Source: Bacillota bacterium
GTDB taxonomy: Bacteria > Bacillota > Dethiobacteria > DTU022
DNA length: 19,849 bases
Direction: 5' to 3'
Assembly (NCBI GenBank): GCA_012510325.1
Contig: JAAZIG010000026.1
Location: 1 to 19,849, forward strand
This document shows positions 13,055-19,849 of the stretch, in pieces. The notes beneath the pieces were generated by a model. The model had not been told where the DNA came from. It searched no databases and saw only the letters and a program-made list of their open reading frames with translations. The translations under genes and the position numbers were made by a program. Each line of letters opens with the position of its first letter. The first letter of the stretch is position 1.

Positions 13055-13240
13055 TCACCAACTGGCCTTTCTCACGCCCGGAATTTTTCCCTGGTTGGCA
13101 AGTTGACGAAAGCAAAGGCGACACATCCCAAACTTGCGCATATAAGCCCGCGAGCGGCCGCAAAGGCGGCACCGGTTATAGCGGCGGACTTCAAATCTCG
13201 GTTCACGTTTGGCCTTGGCAATCAAAGATTTTTTGGCCAT
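13055..13240 (-). CDS. rpsN: Small ribosomal subunit protein S14 type Z (uS14)
   Basis: This is the short, zinc-binding S14 of the 30S head, also named rpsZ. The 61-residue product (MAKKSLIAKAKREPRFEVR at the start) has Cys24, Cys27, Cys40 and Cys43 in the pattern CRLC...CRLC. It ends with the family motif FRQLANQGKIPGVRKASW. The 61-residue size matches the zinc form exactly, not the roughly 89-101-residue zinc-free paralogue. The ATG at 13240 follows AAAGGAGGGG. It sits between rplE and rpsH. Confidence 0.97.
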   Translation of the reverse strand: MAKKSLIAKAKREPRFEVRRYNRCRLCGRSRAYMRKFGMCRLCFRQLANQGKIPGVRKASW

Positions 13241-13267
13241 CCTGCCCCTCCTTTACTGATTACTTAT

Positions 13268-13810
13268 TCAGGCCGCCCGGAAAGGCAGCCCCATCAAGGT
13301 TAACAGCTCCTTGGCTTCTTCATCGTTTTTTGCAGTGGTCACGATGACGATATCCATGCCCAAGATCTTCTCCACCTTGCTGTATTCGATCTCCGGAAAG
13401 ATCAGCTGCTCCCGCAGTCCGATGGTGAAATTGCCCCGTCCATCAAAAGAGCGCGGCGAAATTCCCCGGAAATCCCGGACCCGCGGCAGGGTAACGTTAA
13501 AGAGTTTATCCAAAAAATCATACATCCGCGCCCCCCGCAGGGTCGCCTTGCAGCCGATAGCCATCCCTTCCCGCAGTTTAAAACTGGCCACCGATTTGCG
13601 GGCTTTGGTAATTACCGGACGCTGCCCGCAGATCAGCATCATGTCGTTGACCGCGGCATCGAGGACTTTGGGATTCTCCTTGCCCTCGCCGACCCCCATA
13701 TTGATCACCACTTTGACCAGCCGGGGGACCTCATAAATGTTCTTGTAGTCAAACCGTTCCTGAAGAGCCGGTCTGATCTCGGAAAAATATTTTTTCTTTA
13801 AGCGCGGCAT
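13268..13810 (-). CDS. rplE: Large ribosomal subunit protein L5 (uL5)
   Basis: L5 binds 5S rRNA and contacts P-site tRNA and S13 across the subunit interface. The 180-residue product begins MPRLKKKYFSEIRPALQERF. It contains PRLVKVVINMGVGEGKENPK, GQRPVITKARKSVASFKLREG, LPRVRDFRGISPRSFDGRGNF and the C-terminal DIVIVTTAKNDEEAKELL with LPFR. The ATG at 13810 is 7 nt after the rplX stop codon, with GGGGG about 10 nt upstream. Confidence 0.97.
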   Translation of the reverse strand: MPRLKKKYFSEIRPALQERFDYKNIYEVPRLVKVVINMGVGEGKENPKVLDAAVNDMMLICGQRPVITKARKSVASFKLREGMAIGCKATLRGARMYDFLDKLFNVTLPRVRDFRGISPRSFDGRGNFTIGLREQLIFPEIEYSKVEKILGMDIVIVTTAKNDEEAKELLTLMGLPFRAA

Positions 13811-13817
13811 CCTCTAT

Positions 13818-14150
13818 CTACCCCCTATCCACAACTTCCCCGCATTTTTTACAGCTGCGCACCCACCGGCCGTCGGCAGATCGCTTCTTGGCGATACGGG
13901 TCGGCTTATGGCAGGCCGGACAGAGTAGCATGACCCTGGAAACCGGCAGCGGCGCCTCCATCTCCCTGATTCCGCCCTGGGGTATTTTCTGGGTGGGTTT
14001 GGCATGCTTCTTGATCACATTGATCCCTTCCACCTTGACTCGTCCCCGCTGCGGCAGCGCCTGGATCACCTTGCCCTTCTTCCCCTTGTCTTTTCCGGAA
14101 AGAATGACAACGTGGTCGCCCCGGCGAATTCCCATCTTCTTTTTAGTCAT
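13818..14150 (-). CDS. rplX: Large ribosomal subunit protein L24 (uL24), with zinc-ribbon cysteines
   Basis: L24 is an assembly initiator of the 50S located at the tunnel exit. The 110-residue product has an N-terminal KOW motif (RRGDHVVILSGKDKGKKGKVI) and VEGINVIKKHAKPTQ, then IPQGGIREMEAPLPVSRVML. The C-terminal part holds two CXXC pairs (Cys77/80 and Cys100/103), the zinc-ribbon variant of L24, not the cysteine-free form of Bacillus subtilis. The ATG at 14150 follows AGGAGGTGGCGCG. It is 21 nt after rplN. Confidence 0.96.
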   Translation of the reverse strand: MTKKKMGIRRGDHVVILSGKDKGKKGKVIQALPQRGRVKVEGINVIKKHAKPTQKIPQGGIREMEAPLPVSRVMLLCPACHKPTRIAKKRSADGRWVRSCKKCGEVVDRG

Positions 14151-14171
14151 CGCGCCACCTCCTCACATCCG

Positions 14172-14540
14172 TTAGATCACTTCAGGAGCAAGTGATATTA
14201 TTTTCATGAAATCCTTTTCGCGCAGCTCCCGGGCTACGGGACCGAAGATCCTGGTCCCCCGCGGGTTGTTCTGTTCGTTGATAATCACGGCGGCATTTTC
14301 ATCAAAATTGATATGCGAACCGTCCCTGCGGTTAAGGCGGCTTCTGGTGCGAACGATAACCGCCCGCACGAGTTCACCTTTCTTGACCACCCCGCCGGGA
14401 GCAGCCTCTTTTACCGAAGCGACAACGATATCTCCAACATGGCCTGTTTTGCGCTTGGAACCGCCCAGGACCCGGATACATAAAATCTTTTTGGCACCTG
14501 AATTATCAGCCACGTTTAAGACGGTTTCGCTTTGTATCAT
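14172..14540 (-). CDS. rplN: Large ribosomal subunit protein L14 (uL14)
   Basis: L14 lies at the subunit interface, next to L19. The 122-residue product begins MIQSETVLNVADNSGAKKI. It contains VLGGSKRKTGHVGDIVVASVKEA, GELVRAVIVRTRS, DGSHINFDENAAVIIN and the C-terminal RGTRIFGPVARELREKDFMKIISLAPEV. The ATG at 14540 has AAGGAG 8 nt upstream and gives the exact family length; an in-frame start at 14576 would add 12 unrelated residues. As the first gene of the classical spc group it follows rpsQ by 45 nt, without a visible terminator. Confidence 0.97.
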   Translation of the reverse strand: MIQSETVLNVADNSGAKKILCIRVLGGSKRKTGHVGDIVVASVKEAAPGGVVKKGELVRAVIVRTRSRLNRRDGSHINFDENAAVIINEQNNPRGTRIFGPVARELREKDFMKIISLAPEVI

Positions 14541-14585
14541 CCCTGCCACTCCTTCCATCTCCTGCGCCCCGGACACAGAGAGGCG

Positions 14586-14843
14586 CTACAGCTGCGATCG
14601 TTTAACTATCTCGGCCAGGCGCCACCTTTTTCTCTTGCTCAAAGGCCTGGTTTCCGCAATTTTCACCAGATCGCCCATACGGCTGTCATTATTCTCATCG
14701 TGAAAGAGATATTTTTTTGTTCTCCGGATGGTCTTCCCGTAAAGGGGGTGGCGGGTTGTCCGCACCACCGCCGCTACTCTGGTTTTGTCCATCTTGTCGC
14801 TGACCACCCGGCCGACAAAAGTTTTACCTCTGGTTTTAACCAA
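14586..14843 (-). CDS. rpsQ: Small ribosomal subunit protein S17 (uS17)
   Basis: S17 is an early 30S assembly protein with an OB fold. The 85-residue product reads KTFVGRVVSDKMDKTRVAAV, then HPLYGKTIRRTKKYLFHDE and GDLVKIAETRPLSKRKRWRL, all family signatures. The start appears to be TTG (14843), 9 nt after AAGGGAGG. The first ATG is internal at residue 18 (DKMDKT) and would remove the first strand. It follows rpmC by 29 nt and closes the S10-type group. Confidence 0.95.
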   Translation of the reverse strand: MVKTRGKTFVGRVVSDKMDKTRVAAVVRTTRHPLYGKTIRRTKKYLFHDENNDSRMGDLVKIAETRPLSKRKRWRLAEIVKRSQL

Positions 14844-14872
14844 ATCGACGCGCCTCCCTTCAATCCACCGCT

Positions 14873-15064
14873 TTAGACCCAGGCACGCTCCCGCTGAACC
14901 GTCTTCACCCGGGCAATACCCCGGCGCACCTCTCTGATGCGCCTCACATTTTCCAGCTGACCGGTAGCCGCCTGAAATCTGAGGTTGAACAGCTCCTCTT
15001 TCAGCTCTTTCAGCTTATCTTCCAGCTCTCCGTCATTAAGCTCGCGAAACTCTGTTACCTTCAT
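14873..15064 (-). CDS. rpmC: Large ribosomal subunit protein L29 (uL29)
   Basis: L29 is a small helical-hairpin protein at the tunnel exit, where it contributes to the docking site for SRP and trigger factor. The 63-residue product begins MKVTEFRELNDGELEDKLKEL, continues KEELFNLRFQAATGQLEN and ends in a second basic helix. The ATG at 15064 overlaps the rplP stop codon (ATGA), a standard coupling arrangement. Confidence 0.96.
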   Translation of the reverse strand: MKVTEFRELNDGELEDKLKELKEELFNLRFQAATGQLENVRRIREVRRGIARVKTVQRERAWV

Positions 15065-15489
15065 TCCGCAACACCACCCGCGTCGGCTCTTTTGATGAAC
15101 CTGATTTTTATAGGCAGCTTGTTTGCGGCCAGCCGGATCGCCTCTTTGGCGACATCTTCCTGTACGCCGGCCAGCTCGAACAACACTCTCCCCGGCTTCA
15201 CCACCGCCACCCAGTACTCCGGCGCCCCTTTCCCTTTCCCCATCCGGGTCTCCGCCGGCTTCTGGGTAATCGGCTTATGGGGAAAGATCCGGATCCAGAC
15301 CTTGCCGCCGCGCTTGATATAGCGGGTCATGGCGATACGGGCCGCCTCAATCTGCCGGCTGGTAATCCAGGCCGCTTCAAGGGCCTGCATCCCGTATTCA
15401 CCGAACTGAATCTCGGTCCCGCCTTTGGCTTTTCCTTTCATCCGTCCGCGGTGCTGACGCCGGTACTTTACCCGTTTAGGCATTAACAT
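15061..15489 (-). CDS. rplP: Large ribosomal subunit protein L16 (uL16)
   Basis: L16 organises the A-site region of the 50S. The 142-residue product begins MLMPKRVKYRRQHRGRMKGKA. It has FGEYGMQALEAAWITSRQIEAARIAMTR, the VWIRIFPHKPITQKPAETRMGKGKG block (arginine near the peptidyl transferase centre) and VKPGRVLFELAGV. The ATG at 15489 lies 9 nt after GGGAGGG; the second ATG at 15483 is less well placed. It is 2 nt after rpsC and overlaps rpmC by 4 nt. Confidence 0.97.
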   Translation of the reverse strand: MLMPKRVKYRRQHRGRMKGKAKGGTEIQFGEYGMQALEAAWITSRQIEAARIAMTRYIKRGGKVWIRIFPHKPITQKPAETRMGKGKGAPEYWVAVVKPGRVLFELAGVQEDVAKEAIRLAANKLPIKIRFIKRADAGGVAE

Positions 15490-15491
15490 CT

Positions 15492-16148
15492 CTAATTTCC
15501 CTCCCCGGGGCGGTCGGGTTTCTCCGGCAATATTTCACCCTTGTAGATCCACACCTTGATCCCGATGCGGCCATAAGTGGTGTGCGCCTCGACAAAACCG
15601 TAATCGATATCCGCCCGCAAAGTCTGCAGCGGGACTGTGCCCTCGCGATAGCTCTCGCTGCGCGCCATCTCGGAGCCGCCGAGCCGGCCCCGGCAGGCGA
15701 TCTTAACCCCTTTGGCCCCGGCGCGCATGCTCCGAAAGAGGGCCTGCTTCATCGCCCGGCGAAACGCGATCCGCCTTTTCAGCTGTCCGGCAACGCTTTC
15801 GGCGACCAGCTGCGCATCGAGATCGGGATTTTTAATCTCAACGATATTTAAATGGATTTTCTTGCCCGTCTTCTTCTCCAACGTCTTGCGCAGGTTCTCC
15901 ACTTCCGAACCGCCGCGTCCGATGACCATGCCCGGTTTGGCCGTATGGATGTGAATCCGCAGTTTGCTGGCCGCCCGCTCAGTCTCGATGCGGGAGACAC
16001 CGGCATTGGCCAAACGTTGGCGAATGAACCGGCGTATCTCCAGATCTTCATGGAGCAGCGCCGTATAATTTTTATCGGCATACCAGCGTGCATCCCAGTC
16101 GCGGATAATGCCAATGCGAAAACCGATTGGACTAACCTTTTGTCCCAT
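15492..16148 (-). CDS. rpsC: Small ribosomal subunit protein S3 (uS3)
   Basis: S3 lines the mRNA entry site and contributes to helicase activity. The 218-residue product begins MGQKVSPIGFRIGIIRDWDARWY. It has a type II KH domain with GMVIGRGGSEVENL and a C-terminal domain with KGVKIACRGRLGGSEMARSE and TLRADIDYGFVEAHTTYGRIGIKVWIYKGE. The ATG at 16148 overlaps the last base of the rplV stop codon (TAATG) and has GGAGGGG 5 nt upstream within rplV. Confidence 0.97.
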   Translation of the reverse strand: MGQKVSPIGFRIGIIRDWDARWYADKNYTALLHEDLEIRRFIRQRLANAGVSRIETERAASKLRIHIHTAKPGMVIGRGGSEVENLRKTLEKKTGKKIHLNIVEIKNPDLDAQLVAESVAGQLKRRIAFRRAMKQALFRSMRAGAKGVKIACRGRLGGSEMARSESYREGTVPLQTLRADIDYGFVEAHTTYGRIGIKVWIYKGEILPEKPDRPGEGN

Positions 16149-16492
16149 TAGTACCCCTCCCCTCTTTCCCTGACTACCACCGTGATATGGCTGGTCGGTT
16201 TGCGGATCAGGTAACGACGCCCTCTGGCACGCGGCCGGACCCGTTTGAATACCGGCCCCTCGTCAACATAGATCCGATCCACGTAAAGCCTGTGCCGGCG
16301 TAAATCATGATTATTCTCTGCATTCGAGGCGGCTGAATCGATCACCTTGGCCACAATCTGCGCCGCCCGATTGGGGGTATAGCGCAGAATGCTCAGCGCC
16401 TCGTCAAGATCTTTACGGCGTATCAGGTCAACCACTGCCCGCGCCTTGCGCGGCGAAACGCGAATATAGCGGGCCTGTGCTTTTGCTTCCAT
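16148..16492 (-). CDS. rplV: Large ribosomal subunit protein L22 (uL22)
   Basis: L22 lines the exit-tunnel constriction through a long beta hairpin. The 114-residue product begins MEAKAQARYIRVSPRKARAVVDLI. It contains AAQIVAKVIDSAASNAENN and VDEGPVFKRVRPRARGRRYLIRKPTSHITVVV, which includes the hairpin. The ATG at 16492 follows AGGAGG. It is coupled to rpsC by the TAATG overlap. Confidence 0.97.
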   Translation of the reverse strand: MEAKAQARYIRVSPRKARAVVDLIRRKDLDEALSILRYTPNRAAQIVAKVIDSAASNAENNHDLRRHRLYVDRIYVDEGPVFKRVRPRARGRRYLIRKPTSHITVVVRERGEGY

Positions 16493-16506
16493 GCCTCAAC
16501 AACCTC

Positions 16507-16791
16507 CTACCTTAAAGCGGTGGACCGCTCGGTATGATGACCGTGCCCCCGGAAGGTGCGGGTCGGCGCAAACTCGCCCAGCTTATGACCGACCATATCC
16601 TCACTGATATAGATGGGGATATGCTTGCGCCCGTCATGCACGGCAATGGTATGCCCGACCATCTCCGGGAAGATCGTCGAACGTCTGGACCATGTCTTGA
16701 TCACTCTTTTTTCTCTTCTCTCGTTCATACTGGTAATCTTATTCATCAGACGCTCTTCGACATAAGGTCCCTTTTTCAGCGAACGAGCCAT
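16507..16791 (-). CDS. rpsS: Small ribosomal subunit protein S19 (uS19)
   Basis: S19 forms a complex with S13 in the 30S head. The 94-residue product begins MARSLKKGPYVEERLMNKI and contains KTWSRRSTIFPEMVGHTIAVHDGRKHIPIYI. It then has MVGHKLGEFAPTRTFRGHG, the family signature. The ATG at 16791 follows GGGAGG. It sits between rplB (33 nt upstream) and rplV (14 nt downstream). Confidence 0.97.
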   Translation of the reverse strand: MARSLKKGPYVEERLMNKITSMNERREKRVIKTWSRRSTIFPEMVGHTIAVHDGRKHIPIYISEDMVGHKLGEFAPTRTFRGHGHHTERSTALR

Positions 16792-16824
16792 CTTTTCAAA
16801 CCTCCCTTCAGCGCAAAAGCAAAA

Positions 16825-17655
16825 CTACTTCTTGCGCCGGCGAACGATATATTGATCTGACTGTTTTTTCTTCCGGCGGGTCTTGTAGCCCAGCGTCGGT
16901 TTCCCCCAGGGGGTCATCGGGCTCTTCAGCCCGATGGGCGCCTTGCCCTCGCCGCCGCCGTGCGGGTGGTCCACCGGATTCATCGCCGAACCGCGGACCT
17001 TGGGCCGGCGGCCGAGCCAGCGGCTCCGGCCGGCTTTGCCCACCCGGATATTCTCATGCTCCAGATTTCCCAGCTGCCCCACCGTCGCCCGGCAGGTCAG
17101 CGGAACCAGGCGCACCTCCCCGGAGGGAAGGCGCAGGTGGCCGTGTTTGCCCTCTTTGGCCGCCAGCTGCGCCGCCGCGCCGGCGGAGCGGGCCAGCTGC
17201 CCCCCGGCTCCCGCTTTCATCTCGATATTGTGGACAAAAGTGCCCACCGGGATGGCGCTGAGCGGCATGGCGTTGCCGGGCCGGATCTCCACCCGGGGCC
17301 CGGAGACGATGGTATCTCCCTCCCGCAGGCCCAGAGGCGCCAGAATATAACGCTTTTCCCCGTCAGCGTAATGGAGCAGGGCGATATTGGCCGACCGGTT
17401 CGGATCGTACTCGATTCCGGCCACGCGGGCCGGCACCAGATCTTTATTTCTTTTAAAGTCGATCAGCCGGTATTTCCGTTTATGACCGCCGCCGCGGTGG
17501 CGCGCCGTGATTCGTCCGTACACGTTGCGCCCGGCGCTTTTCTTCAGCGGGGTGAGCAGGGTCTTCTCCGGTTCCGTTTTGGTGATCTCCTCAAAGGTTC
17601 TCCCCGTAAAGAAGCGCCGCCCCGGCGAAGTTGGTTTATATTTTCGTAGAGCCAT
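16825..17655 (-). CDS. rplB: Large ribosomal subunit protein L2 (uL2)
   Basis: L2 is one of the most conserved ribosomal proteins and supports subunit joining and the peptidyl transferase centre. The 276-residue product begins MALRKYKPTSPGRRF. It has KYRLIDFKRNKDLVPARV, the SH3-like EVRLVPLTCRATVGQLGN segment, and the signature RGSAMNPVDHPHGGGEGKAP with its essential His, then PWGKPTLGYKTR. The ATG at 17655 follows AGGAGG. It is 19 nt after rplW. Confidence 0.98.
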   Translation of the reverse strand: MALRKYKPTSPGRRFFTGRTFEEITKTEPEKTLLTPLKKSAGRNVYGRITARHRGGGHKRKYRLIDFKRNKDLVPARVAGIEYDPNRSANIALLHYADGEKRYILAPLGLREGDTIVSGPRVEIRPGNAMPLSAIPVGTFVHNIEMKAGAGGQLARSAGAAAQLAAKEGKHGHLRLPSGEVRLVPLTCRATVGQLGNLEHENIRVGKAGRSRWLGRRPKVRGSAMNPVDHPHGGGEGKAPIGLKSPMTPWGKPTLGYKTRRKKKQSDQYIVRRRKK

Positions 17656-17674
17656 CTTTCCGCTTCCTCCTATC

Positions 17675-17968
17675 TTAGCGGCCTTCGAACAATTCGATAG
17701 ACTTGCTGCCCTCGGCCAGGGTGACGATCGCTTTTTTCCAGCGCGGTTTATACCCGTAAGGGAAGCGGCCGAGACGTTTTTTCTTCCCCTTGAAGTTGGC
17801 GGTGTTGACCGCCTTCACTTTGACGGCAAAGATCTCTTCCAGGGCATGTTTGATCTCGATCTTGTTGGCCTCCCGGGCAACCACAAAAGTATACTTGTTA
17901 TCTTCAAGCAGCCGCATCGATTTTTCCGTAATTACCGGTCGCACAATAATATCGCGGGGATCTTTCAT
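17675..17968 (-). CDS. rplW: Large ribosomal subunit protein L23 (uL23)
   Basis: L23 is the main docking site for trigger factor and SRP at the tunnel exit. The 97-residue product begins MKDPRDIIVRPVITEKSMRLL. It has YTFVVAREANKIEIKHALEEIFAVKVKAVNT and ends with KKAIVTLAEGSKSIELFEG. The ATG at 17968 overlaps the rplD stop codon (ATGA), and its GGAGGAGGTG lies inside rplD. Confidence 0.97.
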   Translation of the reverse strand: MKDPRDIIVRPVITEKSMRLLEDNKYTFVVAREANKIEIKHALEEIFAVKVKAVNTANFKGKKKRLGRFPYGYKPRWKKAIVTLAEGSKSIELFEGR

Positions 17969-18591
17969 GCTCCGAACACCTCCTCCACTTTATCCAGAGC
18001 ATCCTGCGACAGGACCAGGTAATTATGATTCAGGATATCAAGGGCATTCAGCTGCGGTGCGGTGATCGTCGTCACTCCGGGCAGGTTGCGCGCAGACTTG
18101 ATCACATTCTCATCAGCCCGGGCGGTCACGAGAAGGACCTTTCCGGAGGTCTTCAGATTCTGTAACAGCTTCACCACAGCCTTGGTCTGCAGCTTGTCGA
18201 TCTTAAAATCATCCACCACAATAAGTTTACCTTCCGAGGCCTTGTCGCTTAAAGCTGAACAGAGCGCAGCCCGGCGCATCTTCTTCGGAATCCGGTAGCC
18301 AAAATTGCGCGGGTGCGGCCCGAAGGTAACGGCGCCCCCCACCCAGATGGGTGAACGGATGCTGCCGTGCCGGGCTCTGCCCGTGCCCTTTTGGGGCCAG
18401 GGTTTGGCTCCGCCGCCGCGCATAAAACTGCGCCCCTTCGTCGACGCCGTGCCCTGACGGCGCCTGGCCCTTTGGGCAACAGCGGTCTGGTAGAGCGCTC
18501 CCCTCTTCATCGGCGCTGCAAAAAGCTCGGCCCGGACCTCTACCTCGTTTACCTTTTCGCCGTCCCGGTTGTATAAAGTTAACTTGGGCAT
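17965..18591 (-). CDS. rplD: Large ribosomal subunit protein L4 (uL4)
   Basis: L4 lines the tunnel constriction opposite L22, and in enterobacteria it represses the S10 operon. The 208-residue product begins MPKLTLYNRDGEKVNEVEV. The extended loop is rich in basic and glycine residues (RARRRQGTASTKGRSFMRGGGAKPWPQKGTGRAR spans it, residues about 47-80), followed by a Rossmann-like domain. The ATG at 18591 is preceded by AAGGAG; another in-frame ATG at 18612 has no ribosome binding site and would add seven residues. It follows rplC by 36 nt. No S10 leader structure is visible here. Confidence 0.96.
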   Translation of the reverse strand: MPKLTLYNRDGEKVNEVEVRAELFAAPMKRGALYQTAVAQRARRRQGTASTKGRSFMRGGGAKPWPQKGTGRARHGSIRSPIWVGGAVTFGPHPRNFGYRIPKKMRRAALCSALSDKASEGKLIVVDDFKIDKLQTKAVVKLLQNLKTSGKVLLVTARADENVIKSARNLPGVTTITAPQLNALDILNHNYLVLSQDALDKVEEVFGA

Positions 18592-18627
18592 ACTCAGGGC
18601 TTCTCCTTTCATGATCGCTTCGTGAAA

Positions 18628-19260
18628 CTACTTCCTGGTGGTCGTCTTCACTTCAACAAGACCACCCCGGGGTCCGGGAACCGATCCCCTGATCACCAGT
18701 ATATTTTTATCCCCGTCAGCCTGCACTACTCGCAGGTTCTGGACCGTCCGCCGGCTGCCGCCCATTCTCCCGGGCAAAGGCCGCCCCTTGAAGACCCGTC
18801 CCGGGTCCACCGCTCCGAGCGAGCCGGGACCGCGGTGGTAGCGCGAACCGTGCGTTCGCGGACCGCGGGCAAAACCCAACCGCTTGATCGAGCCGGCAAA
18901 ACCCTTCCCTCTCGAGACGGCGCTGACATCAACATAATCGCCGGCAGAAAACATATCGGCACGGAGCTCGCGGCCGGGGGGGTATTCCGACAGATTTTTC
19001 TCATCGACCCTGAATTCCCGCAGGTAGCGACATGATTTTACCCCGGCCTGCTTCAAGTGACCGCGCAGCGGCCGGTTGATCTGGCGCTCTTTTTTCTCCT
19101 TGAAACCGATCTGAATACTGCTGTAACCGTCTGAGGCGGCGCTCTTGACCTGGATCACATAGCACGGTCCGGCCTCCAAAACCGTGACCGGAAGAGCATG
19201 CCCCTGTTCGTCATAGACCTGCGTCATACCCACCTTACGCGCAAGAATAGCTTTGCTCAT
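18628..19260 (-). CDS. rplC: Large ribosomal subunit protein L3 (uL3)
   Basis: L3 is an assembly initiator whose extension reaches the peptidyl transferase centre. The 210-residue product begins MSKAILARKVGMTQVYDEQG, the bacterial signature. It contains SRGKGFAGSIKRLGFARGPRTHGSRYHRGPGSLG and GRVFKGRPLPGRMGGSRRTVQNL, with the Gln that is methylated in some bacteria not checked further. The C-terminus reads VIRGSVPGPRGGLVEVK. The ATG at 19260 follows AGGAGGTG. It is 29 nt after rpsJ. Confidence 0.97.
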   Translation of the reverse strand: MSKAILARKVGMTQVYDEQGHALPVTVLEAGPCYVIQVKSAASDGYSSIQIGFKEKKERQINRPLRGHLKQAGVKSCRYLREFRVDEKNLSEYPPGRELRADMFSAGDYVDVSAVSRGKGFAGSIKRLGFARGPRTHGSRYHRGPGSLGAVDPGRVFKGRPLPGRMGGSRRTVQNLRVVQADGDKNILVIRGSVPGPRGGLVEVKTTTRK

Positions 19261-19289
19261 AACGCGATGACACCTCCTGCTTGAACAAC

Positions 19290-19598
19290 CTACAATTTGA
19301 TTTCAATATCGACCCCGGCAGGGAGATCCAGCCTCATCAGAGCATCGATCGTCTTCGATGTCGGCTCGAAAATATCGATCAACCGCTTGTGAGTGCGCAT
19401 TTCAAACTGCTCCCGGGAATCCTTGAACTTGTGCGGCGCCCGGATCACTGTATAAAGGCTCCTCTCCGTCGGCAGCGGAACCGGCCCGGACACCTCCGAC
19501 CCGGTCTGCTTTGCCGTATCGACGATCTTTCCGGCAGACTGATCGAGCAGCTGGTGATCAAAGCCCTTCAGCCTGATGCGGATTTTTTGGTTGGCCAT
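19290..19598 (-). CDS. rpsJ: Small ribosomal subunit protein S10 (uS10, NusE)
   Basis: S10 belongs to the 30S head and also acts with NusB in transcription antitermination and NusG coupling. The 102-residue product begins MANQKIRIRLKGFDHQLLDQS. It has PVPLPTERSLYTVIRAPHKFKDSREQFEMRTHKR and the C-terminal LIDIFEPTSKTIDALMRLDLPAGVDIEIKL. The ATG at 19598 has GGGGG upstream. The 55-nt gap after tuf holds no terminator, so the two are probably cotranscribed. Confidence 0.98.
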   Translation of the reverse strand: MANQKIRIRLKGFDHQLLDQSAGKIVDTAKQTGSEVSGPVPLPTERSLYTVIRAPHKFKDSREQFEMRTHKRLIDIFEPTSKTIDALMRLDLPAGVDIEIKL

Positions 19599-19653
19599 CT
19601 CAATGCCCCCTTTTCAACACTTCGTCAAAATGCCCCTCCATAGACAACGGCCC

Positions 19654-19849
19654 TTACGTGGTGATCTCGGTAACCACTCCGGCACCGACAGTGCGGCCGC
19701 CCTCGCGGATGGCGAAGCGCAGGCCCTTCTCGATGGCCACCGGGGTGATCAGCGCGATATCCATATTGATATCATCGCCGGGCATGACCATCTCCACACC
19801 CTCGGGCAGCGTGATCGAACCGGTCACATCGGTCGTCCGCAGGTAAAAC
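19654..19849 (-). CDS. tuf: Elongation factor Tu, C-terminal 64 codons (truncated by the window edge)
   Basis: EF-Tu delivers aminoacyl-tRNA to the ribosome. Only the end of domain III is inside the window: it reads FYLRTTDVTGSITLPEGVEM, then VMPGDDINMDIALITPVAIE and the universal C-terminus RFAIREGGRTVGAGVVTEI followed by TT and a TAA stop (19656-19654). The frame is open to the window boundary, so the missing 5' part is an edge effect, not a broken gene. A tuf gene directly upstream of rpsJ is the common str-S10 arrangement. Confidence 0.97.
   Translation of the reverse strand, partial: FYLRTTDVTGSITLPEGVEMVMPGDDINMDIALITPVAIEKGLRFAIREGGRTVGAGVVTEITT

Noticed and set aside
12431..13303. 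Long plus-strand open frame of 290 codons
   Set aside because: It lies antisense to rplF, rpsH and rpsN, whose products are unmistakable. It has no family-like sequence or good ribosome binding site and reflects GC-biased codon structure.
19654..19849. tuf as a pseudogene fragment
   Set aside because: The frame is intact up to the window boundary, so the truncation comes from where the window was cut.
1..19849. CRISPR arrays, insertion sequences, tRNA or rRNA genes, prophage or defence genes
   Set aside because: I looked for repeat-spacer patterns, transposase motifs, tRNA-like ends and rRNA segments and saw none; the window is fully occupied by housekeeping genes.

Overview
The window is one uninterrupted block of translation genes, and every convincing gene reads on the minus strand (right to left). 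Gene content and order are those of the tuf-S10-spc-alpha ribosomal supercluster, continuing into rplQ - ecfA1 - ecfA2 - ecfT - truA - rplM - rpsI. That order is characteristic of Bacillota. The rpsD gene between rpsK and rpoA, a zinc-type S14, a KOW-domain gene between map and infA, strong GGAGG ribosome binding sites and fairly GC-rich DNA point to a clostridial-grade Bacillota (Clostridia or a related class). The genus cannot be named from the sequence alone.

Layout in transcription order: the last 64 codons of tuf (19849-19654); S10 operon rpsJ, rplC, rplD, rplW, rplB, rpsS, rplV, rpsC, rplP, rpmC, rpsQ (19598-14586); spc operon rplN, rplX, rplE, rpsN, rpsH, rplF, rplR, rpsE, rpmD, rplO, secY (14540-9254); map, a KOW RNA-binding protein, infA and rpmJ (9236-7834); alpha operon rpsM, rpsK, rpsD, rpoA, rplQ (7757-4899). 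A 266-nt spacer rich in inverted repeats follows. Next come the energising module of an ECF vitamin/metal transporter (ecfA1, ecfA2, ecfT; 4632-2151) and the tRNA pseudouridine synthase truA (2100-1360). A 366-nt spacer carries a good sigma-A type promoter for rplM-rpsI (993-141), which ends at a strong intrinsic terminator (53-89). Thirty-eight protein genes are called.

The genes supply ribosomal proteins of both subunits, the translocon SecY, N-terminal methionine removal (Map), initiation factor IF-1, the RNA polymerase alpha subunit, elongation factor Tu and tRNA modification. Coupling is tight: many neighbours overlap by 1 to 28 nt or are a few bases apart. No clear intrinsic terminator is visible between tuf and rplQ.

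There is no obvious novel system here. Points worth a second look: adk is missing from its usual place between secY and map. Four genes (rpsI, rpsK, rpsQ, secY) appear to start with TTG. EcfA2 has a non-canonical ABC signature and D-loop region. Structured or AT-rich spacers lie before ecfA1, rpsM and rpsD. L13 and L30 carry C-terminal tails that overlap the start of the next gene.
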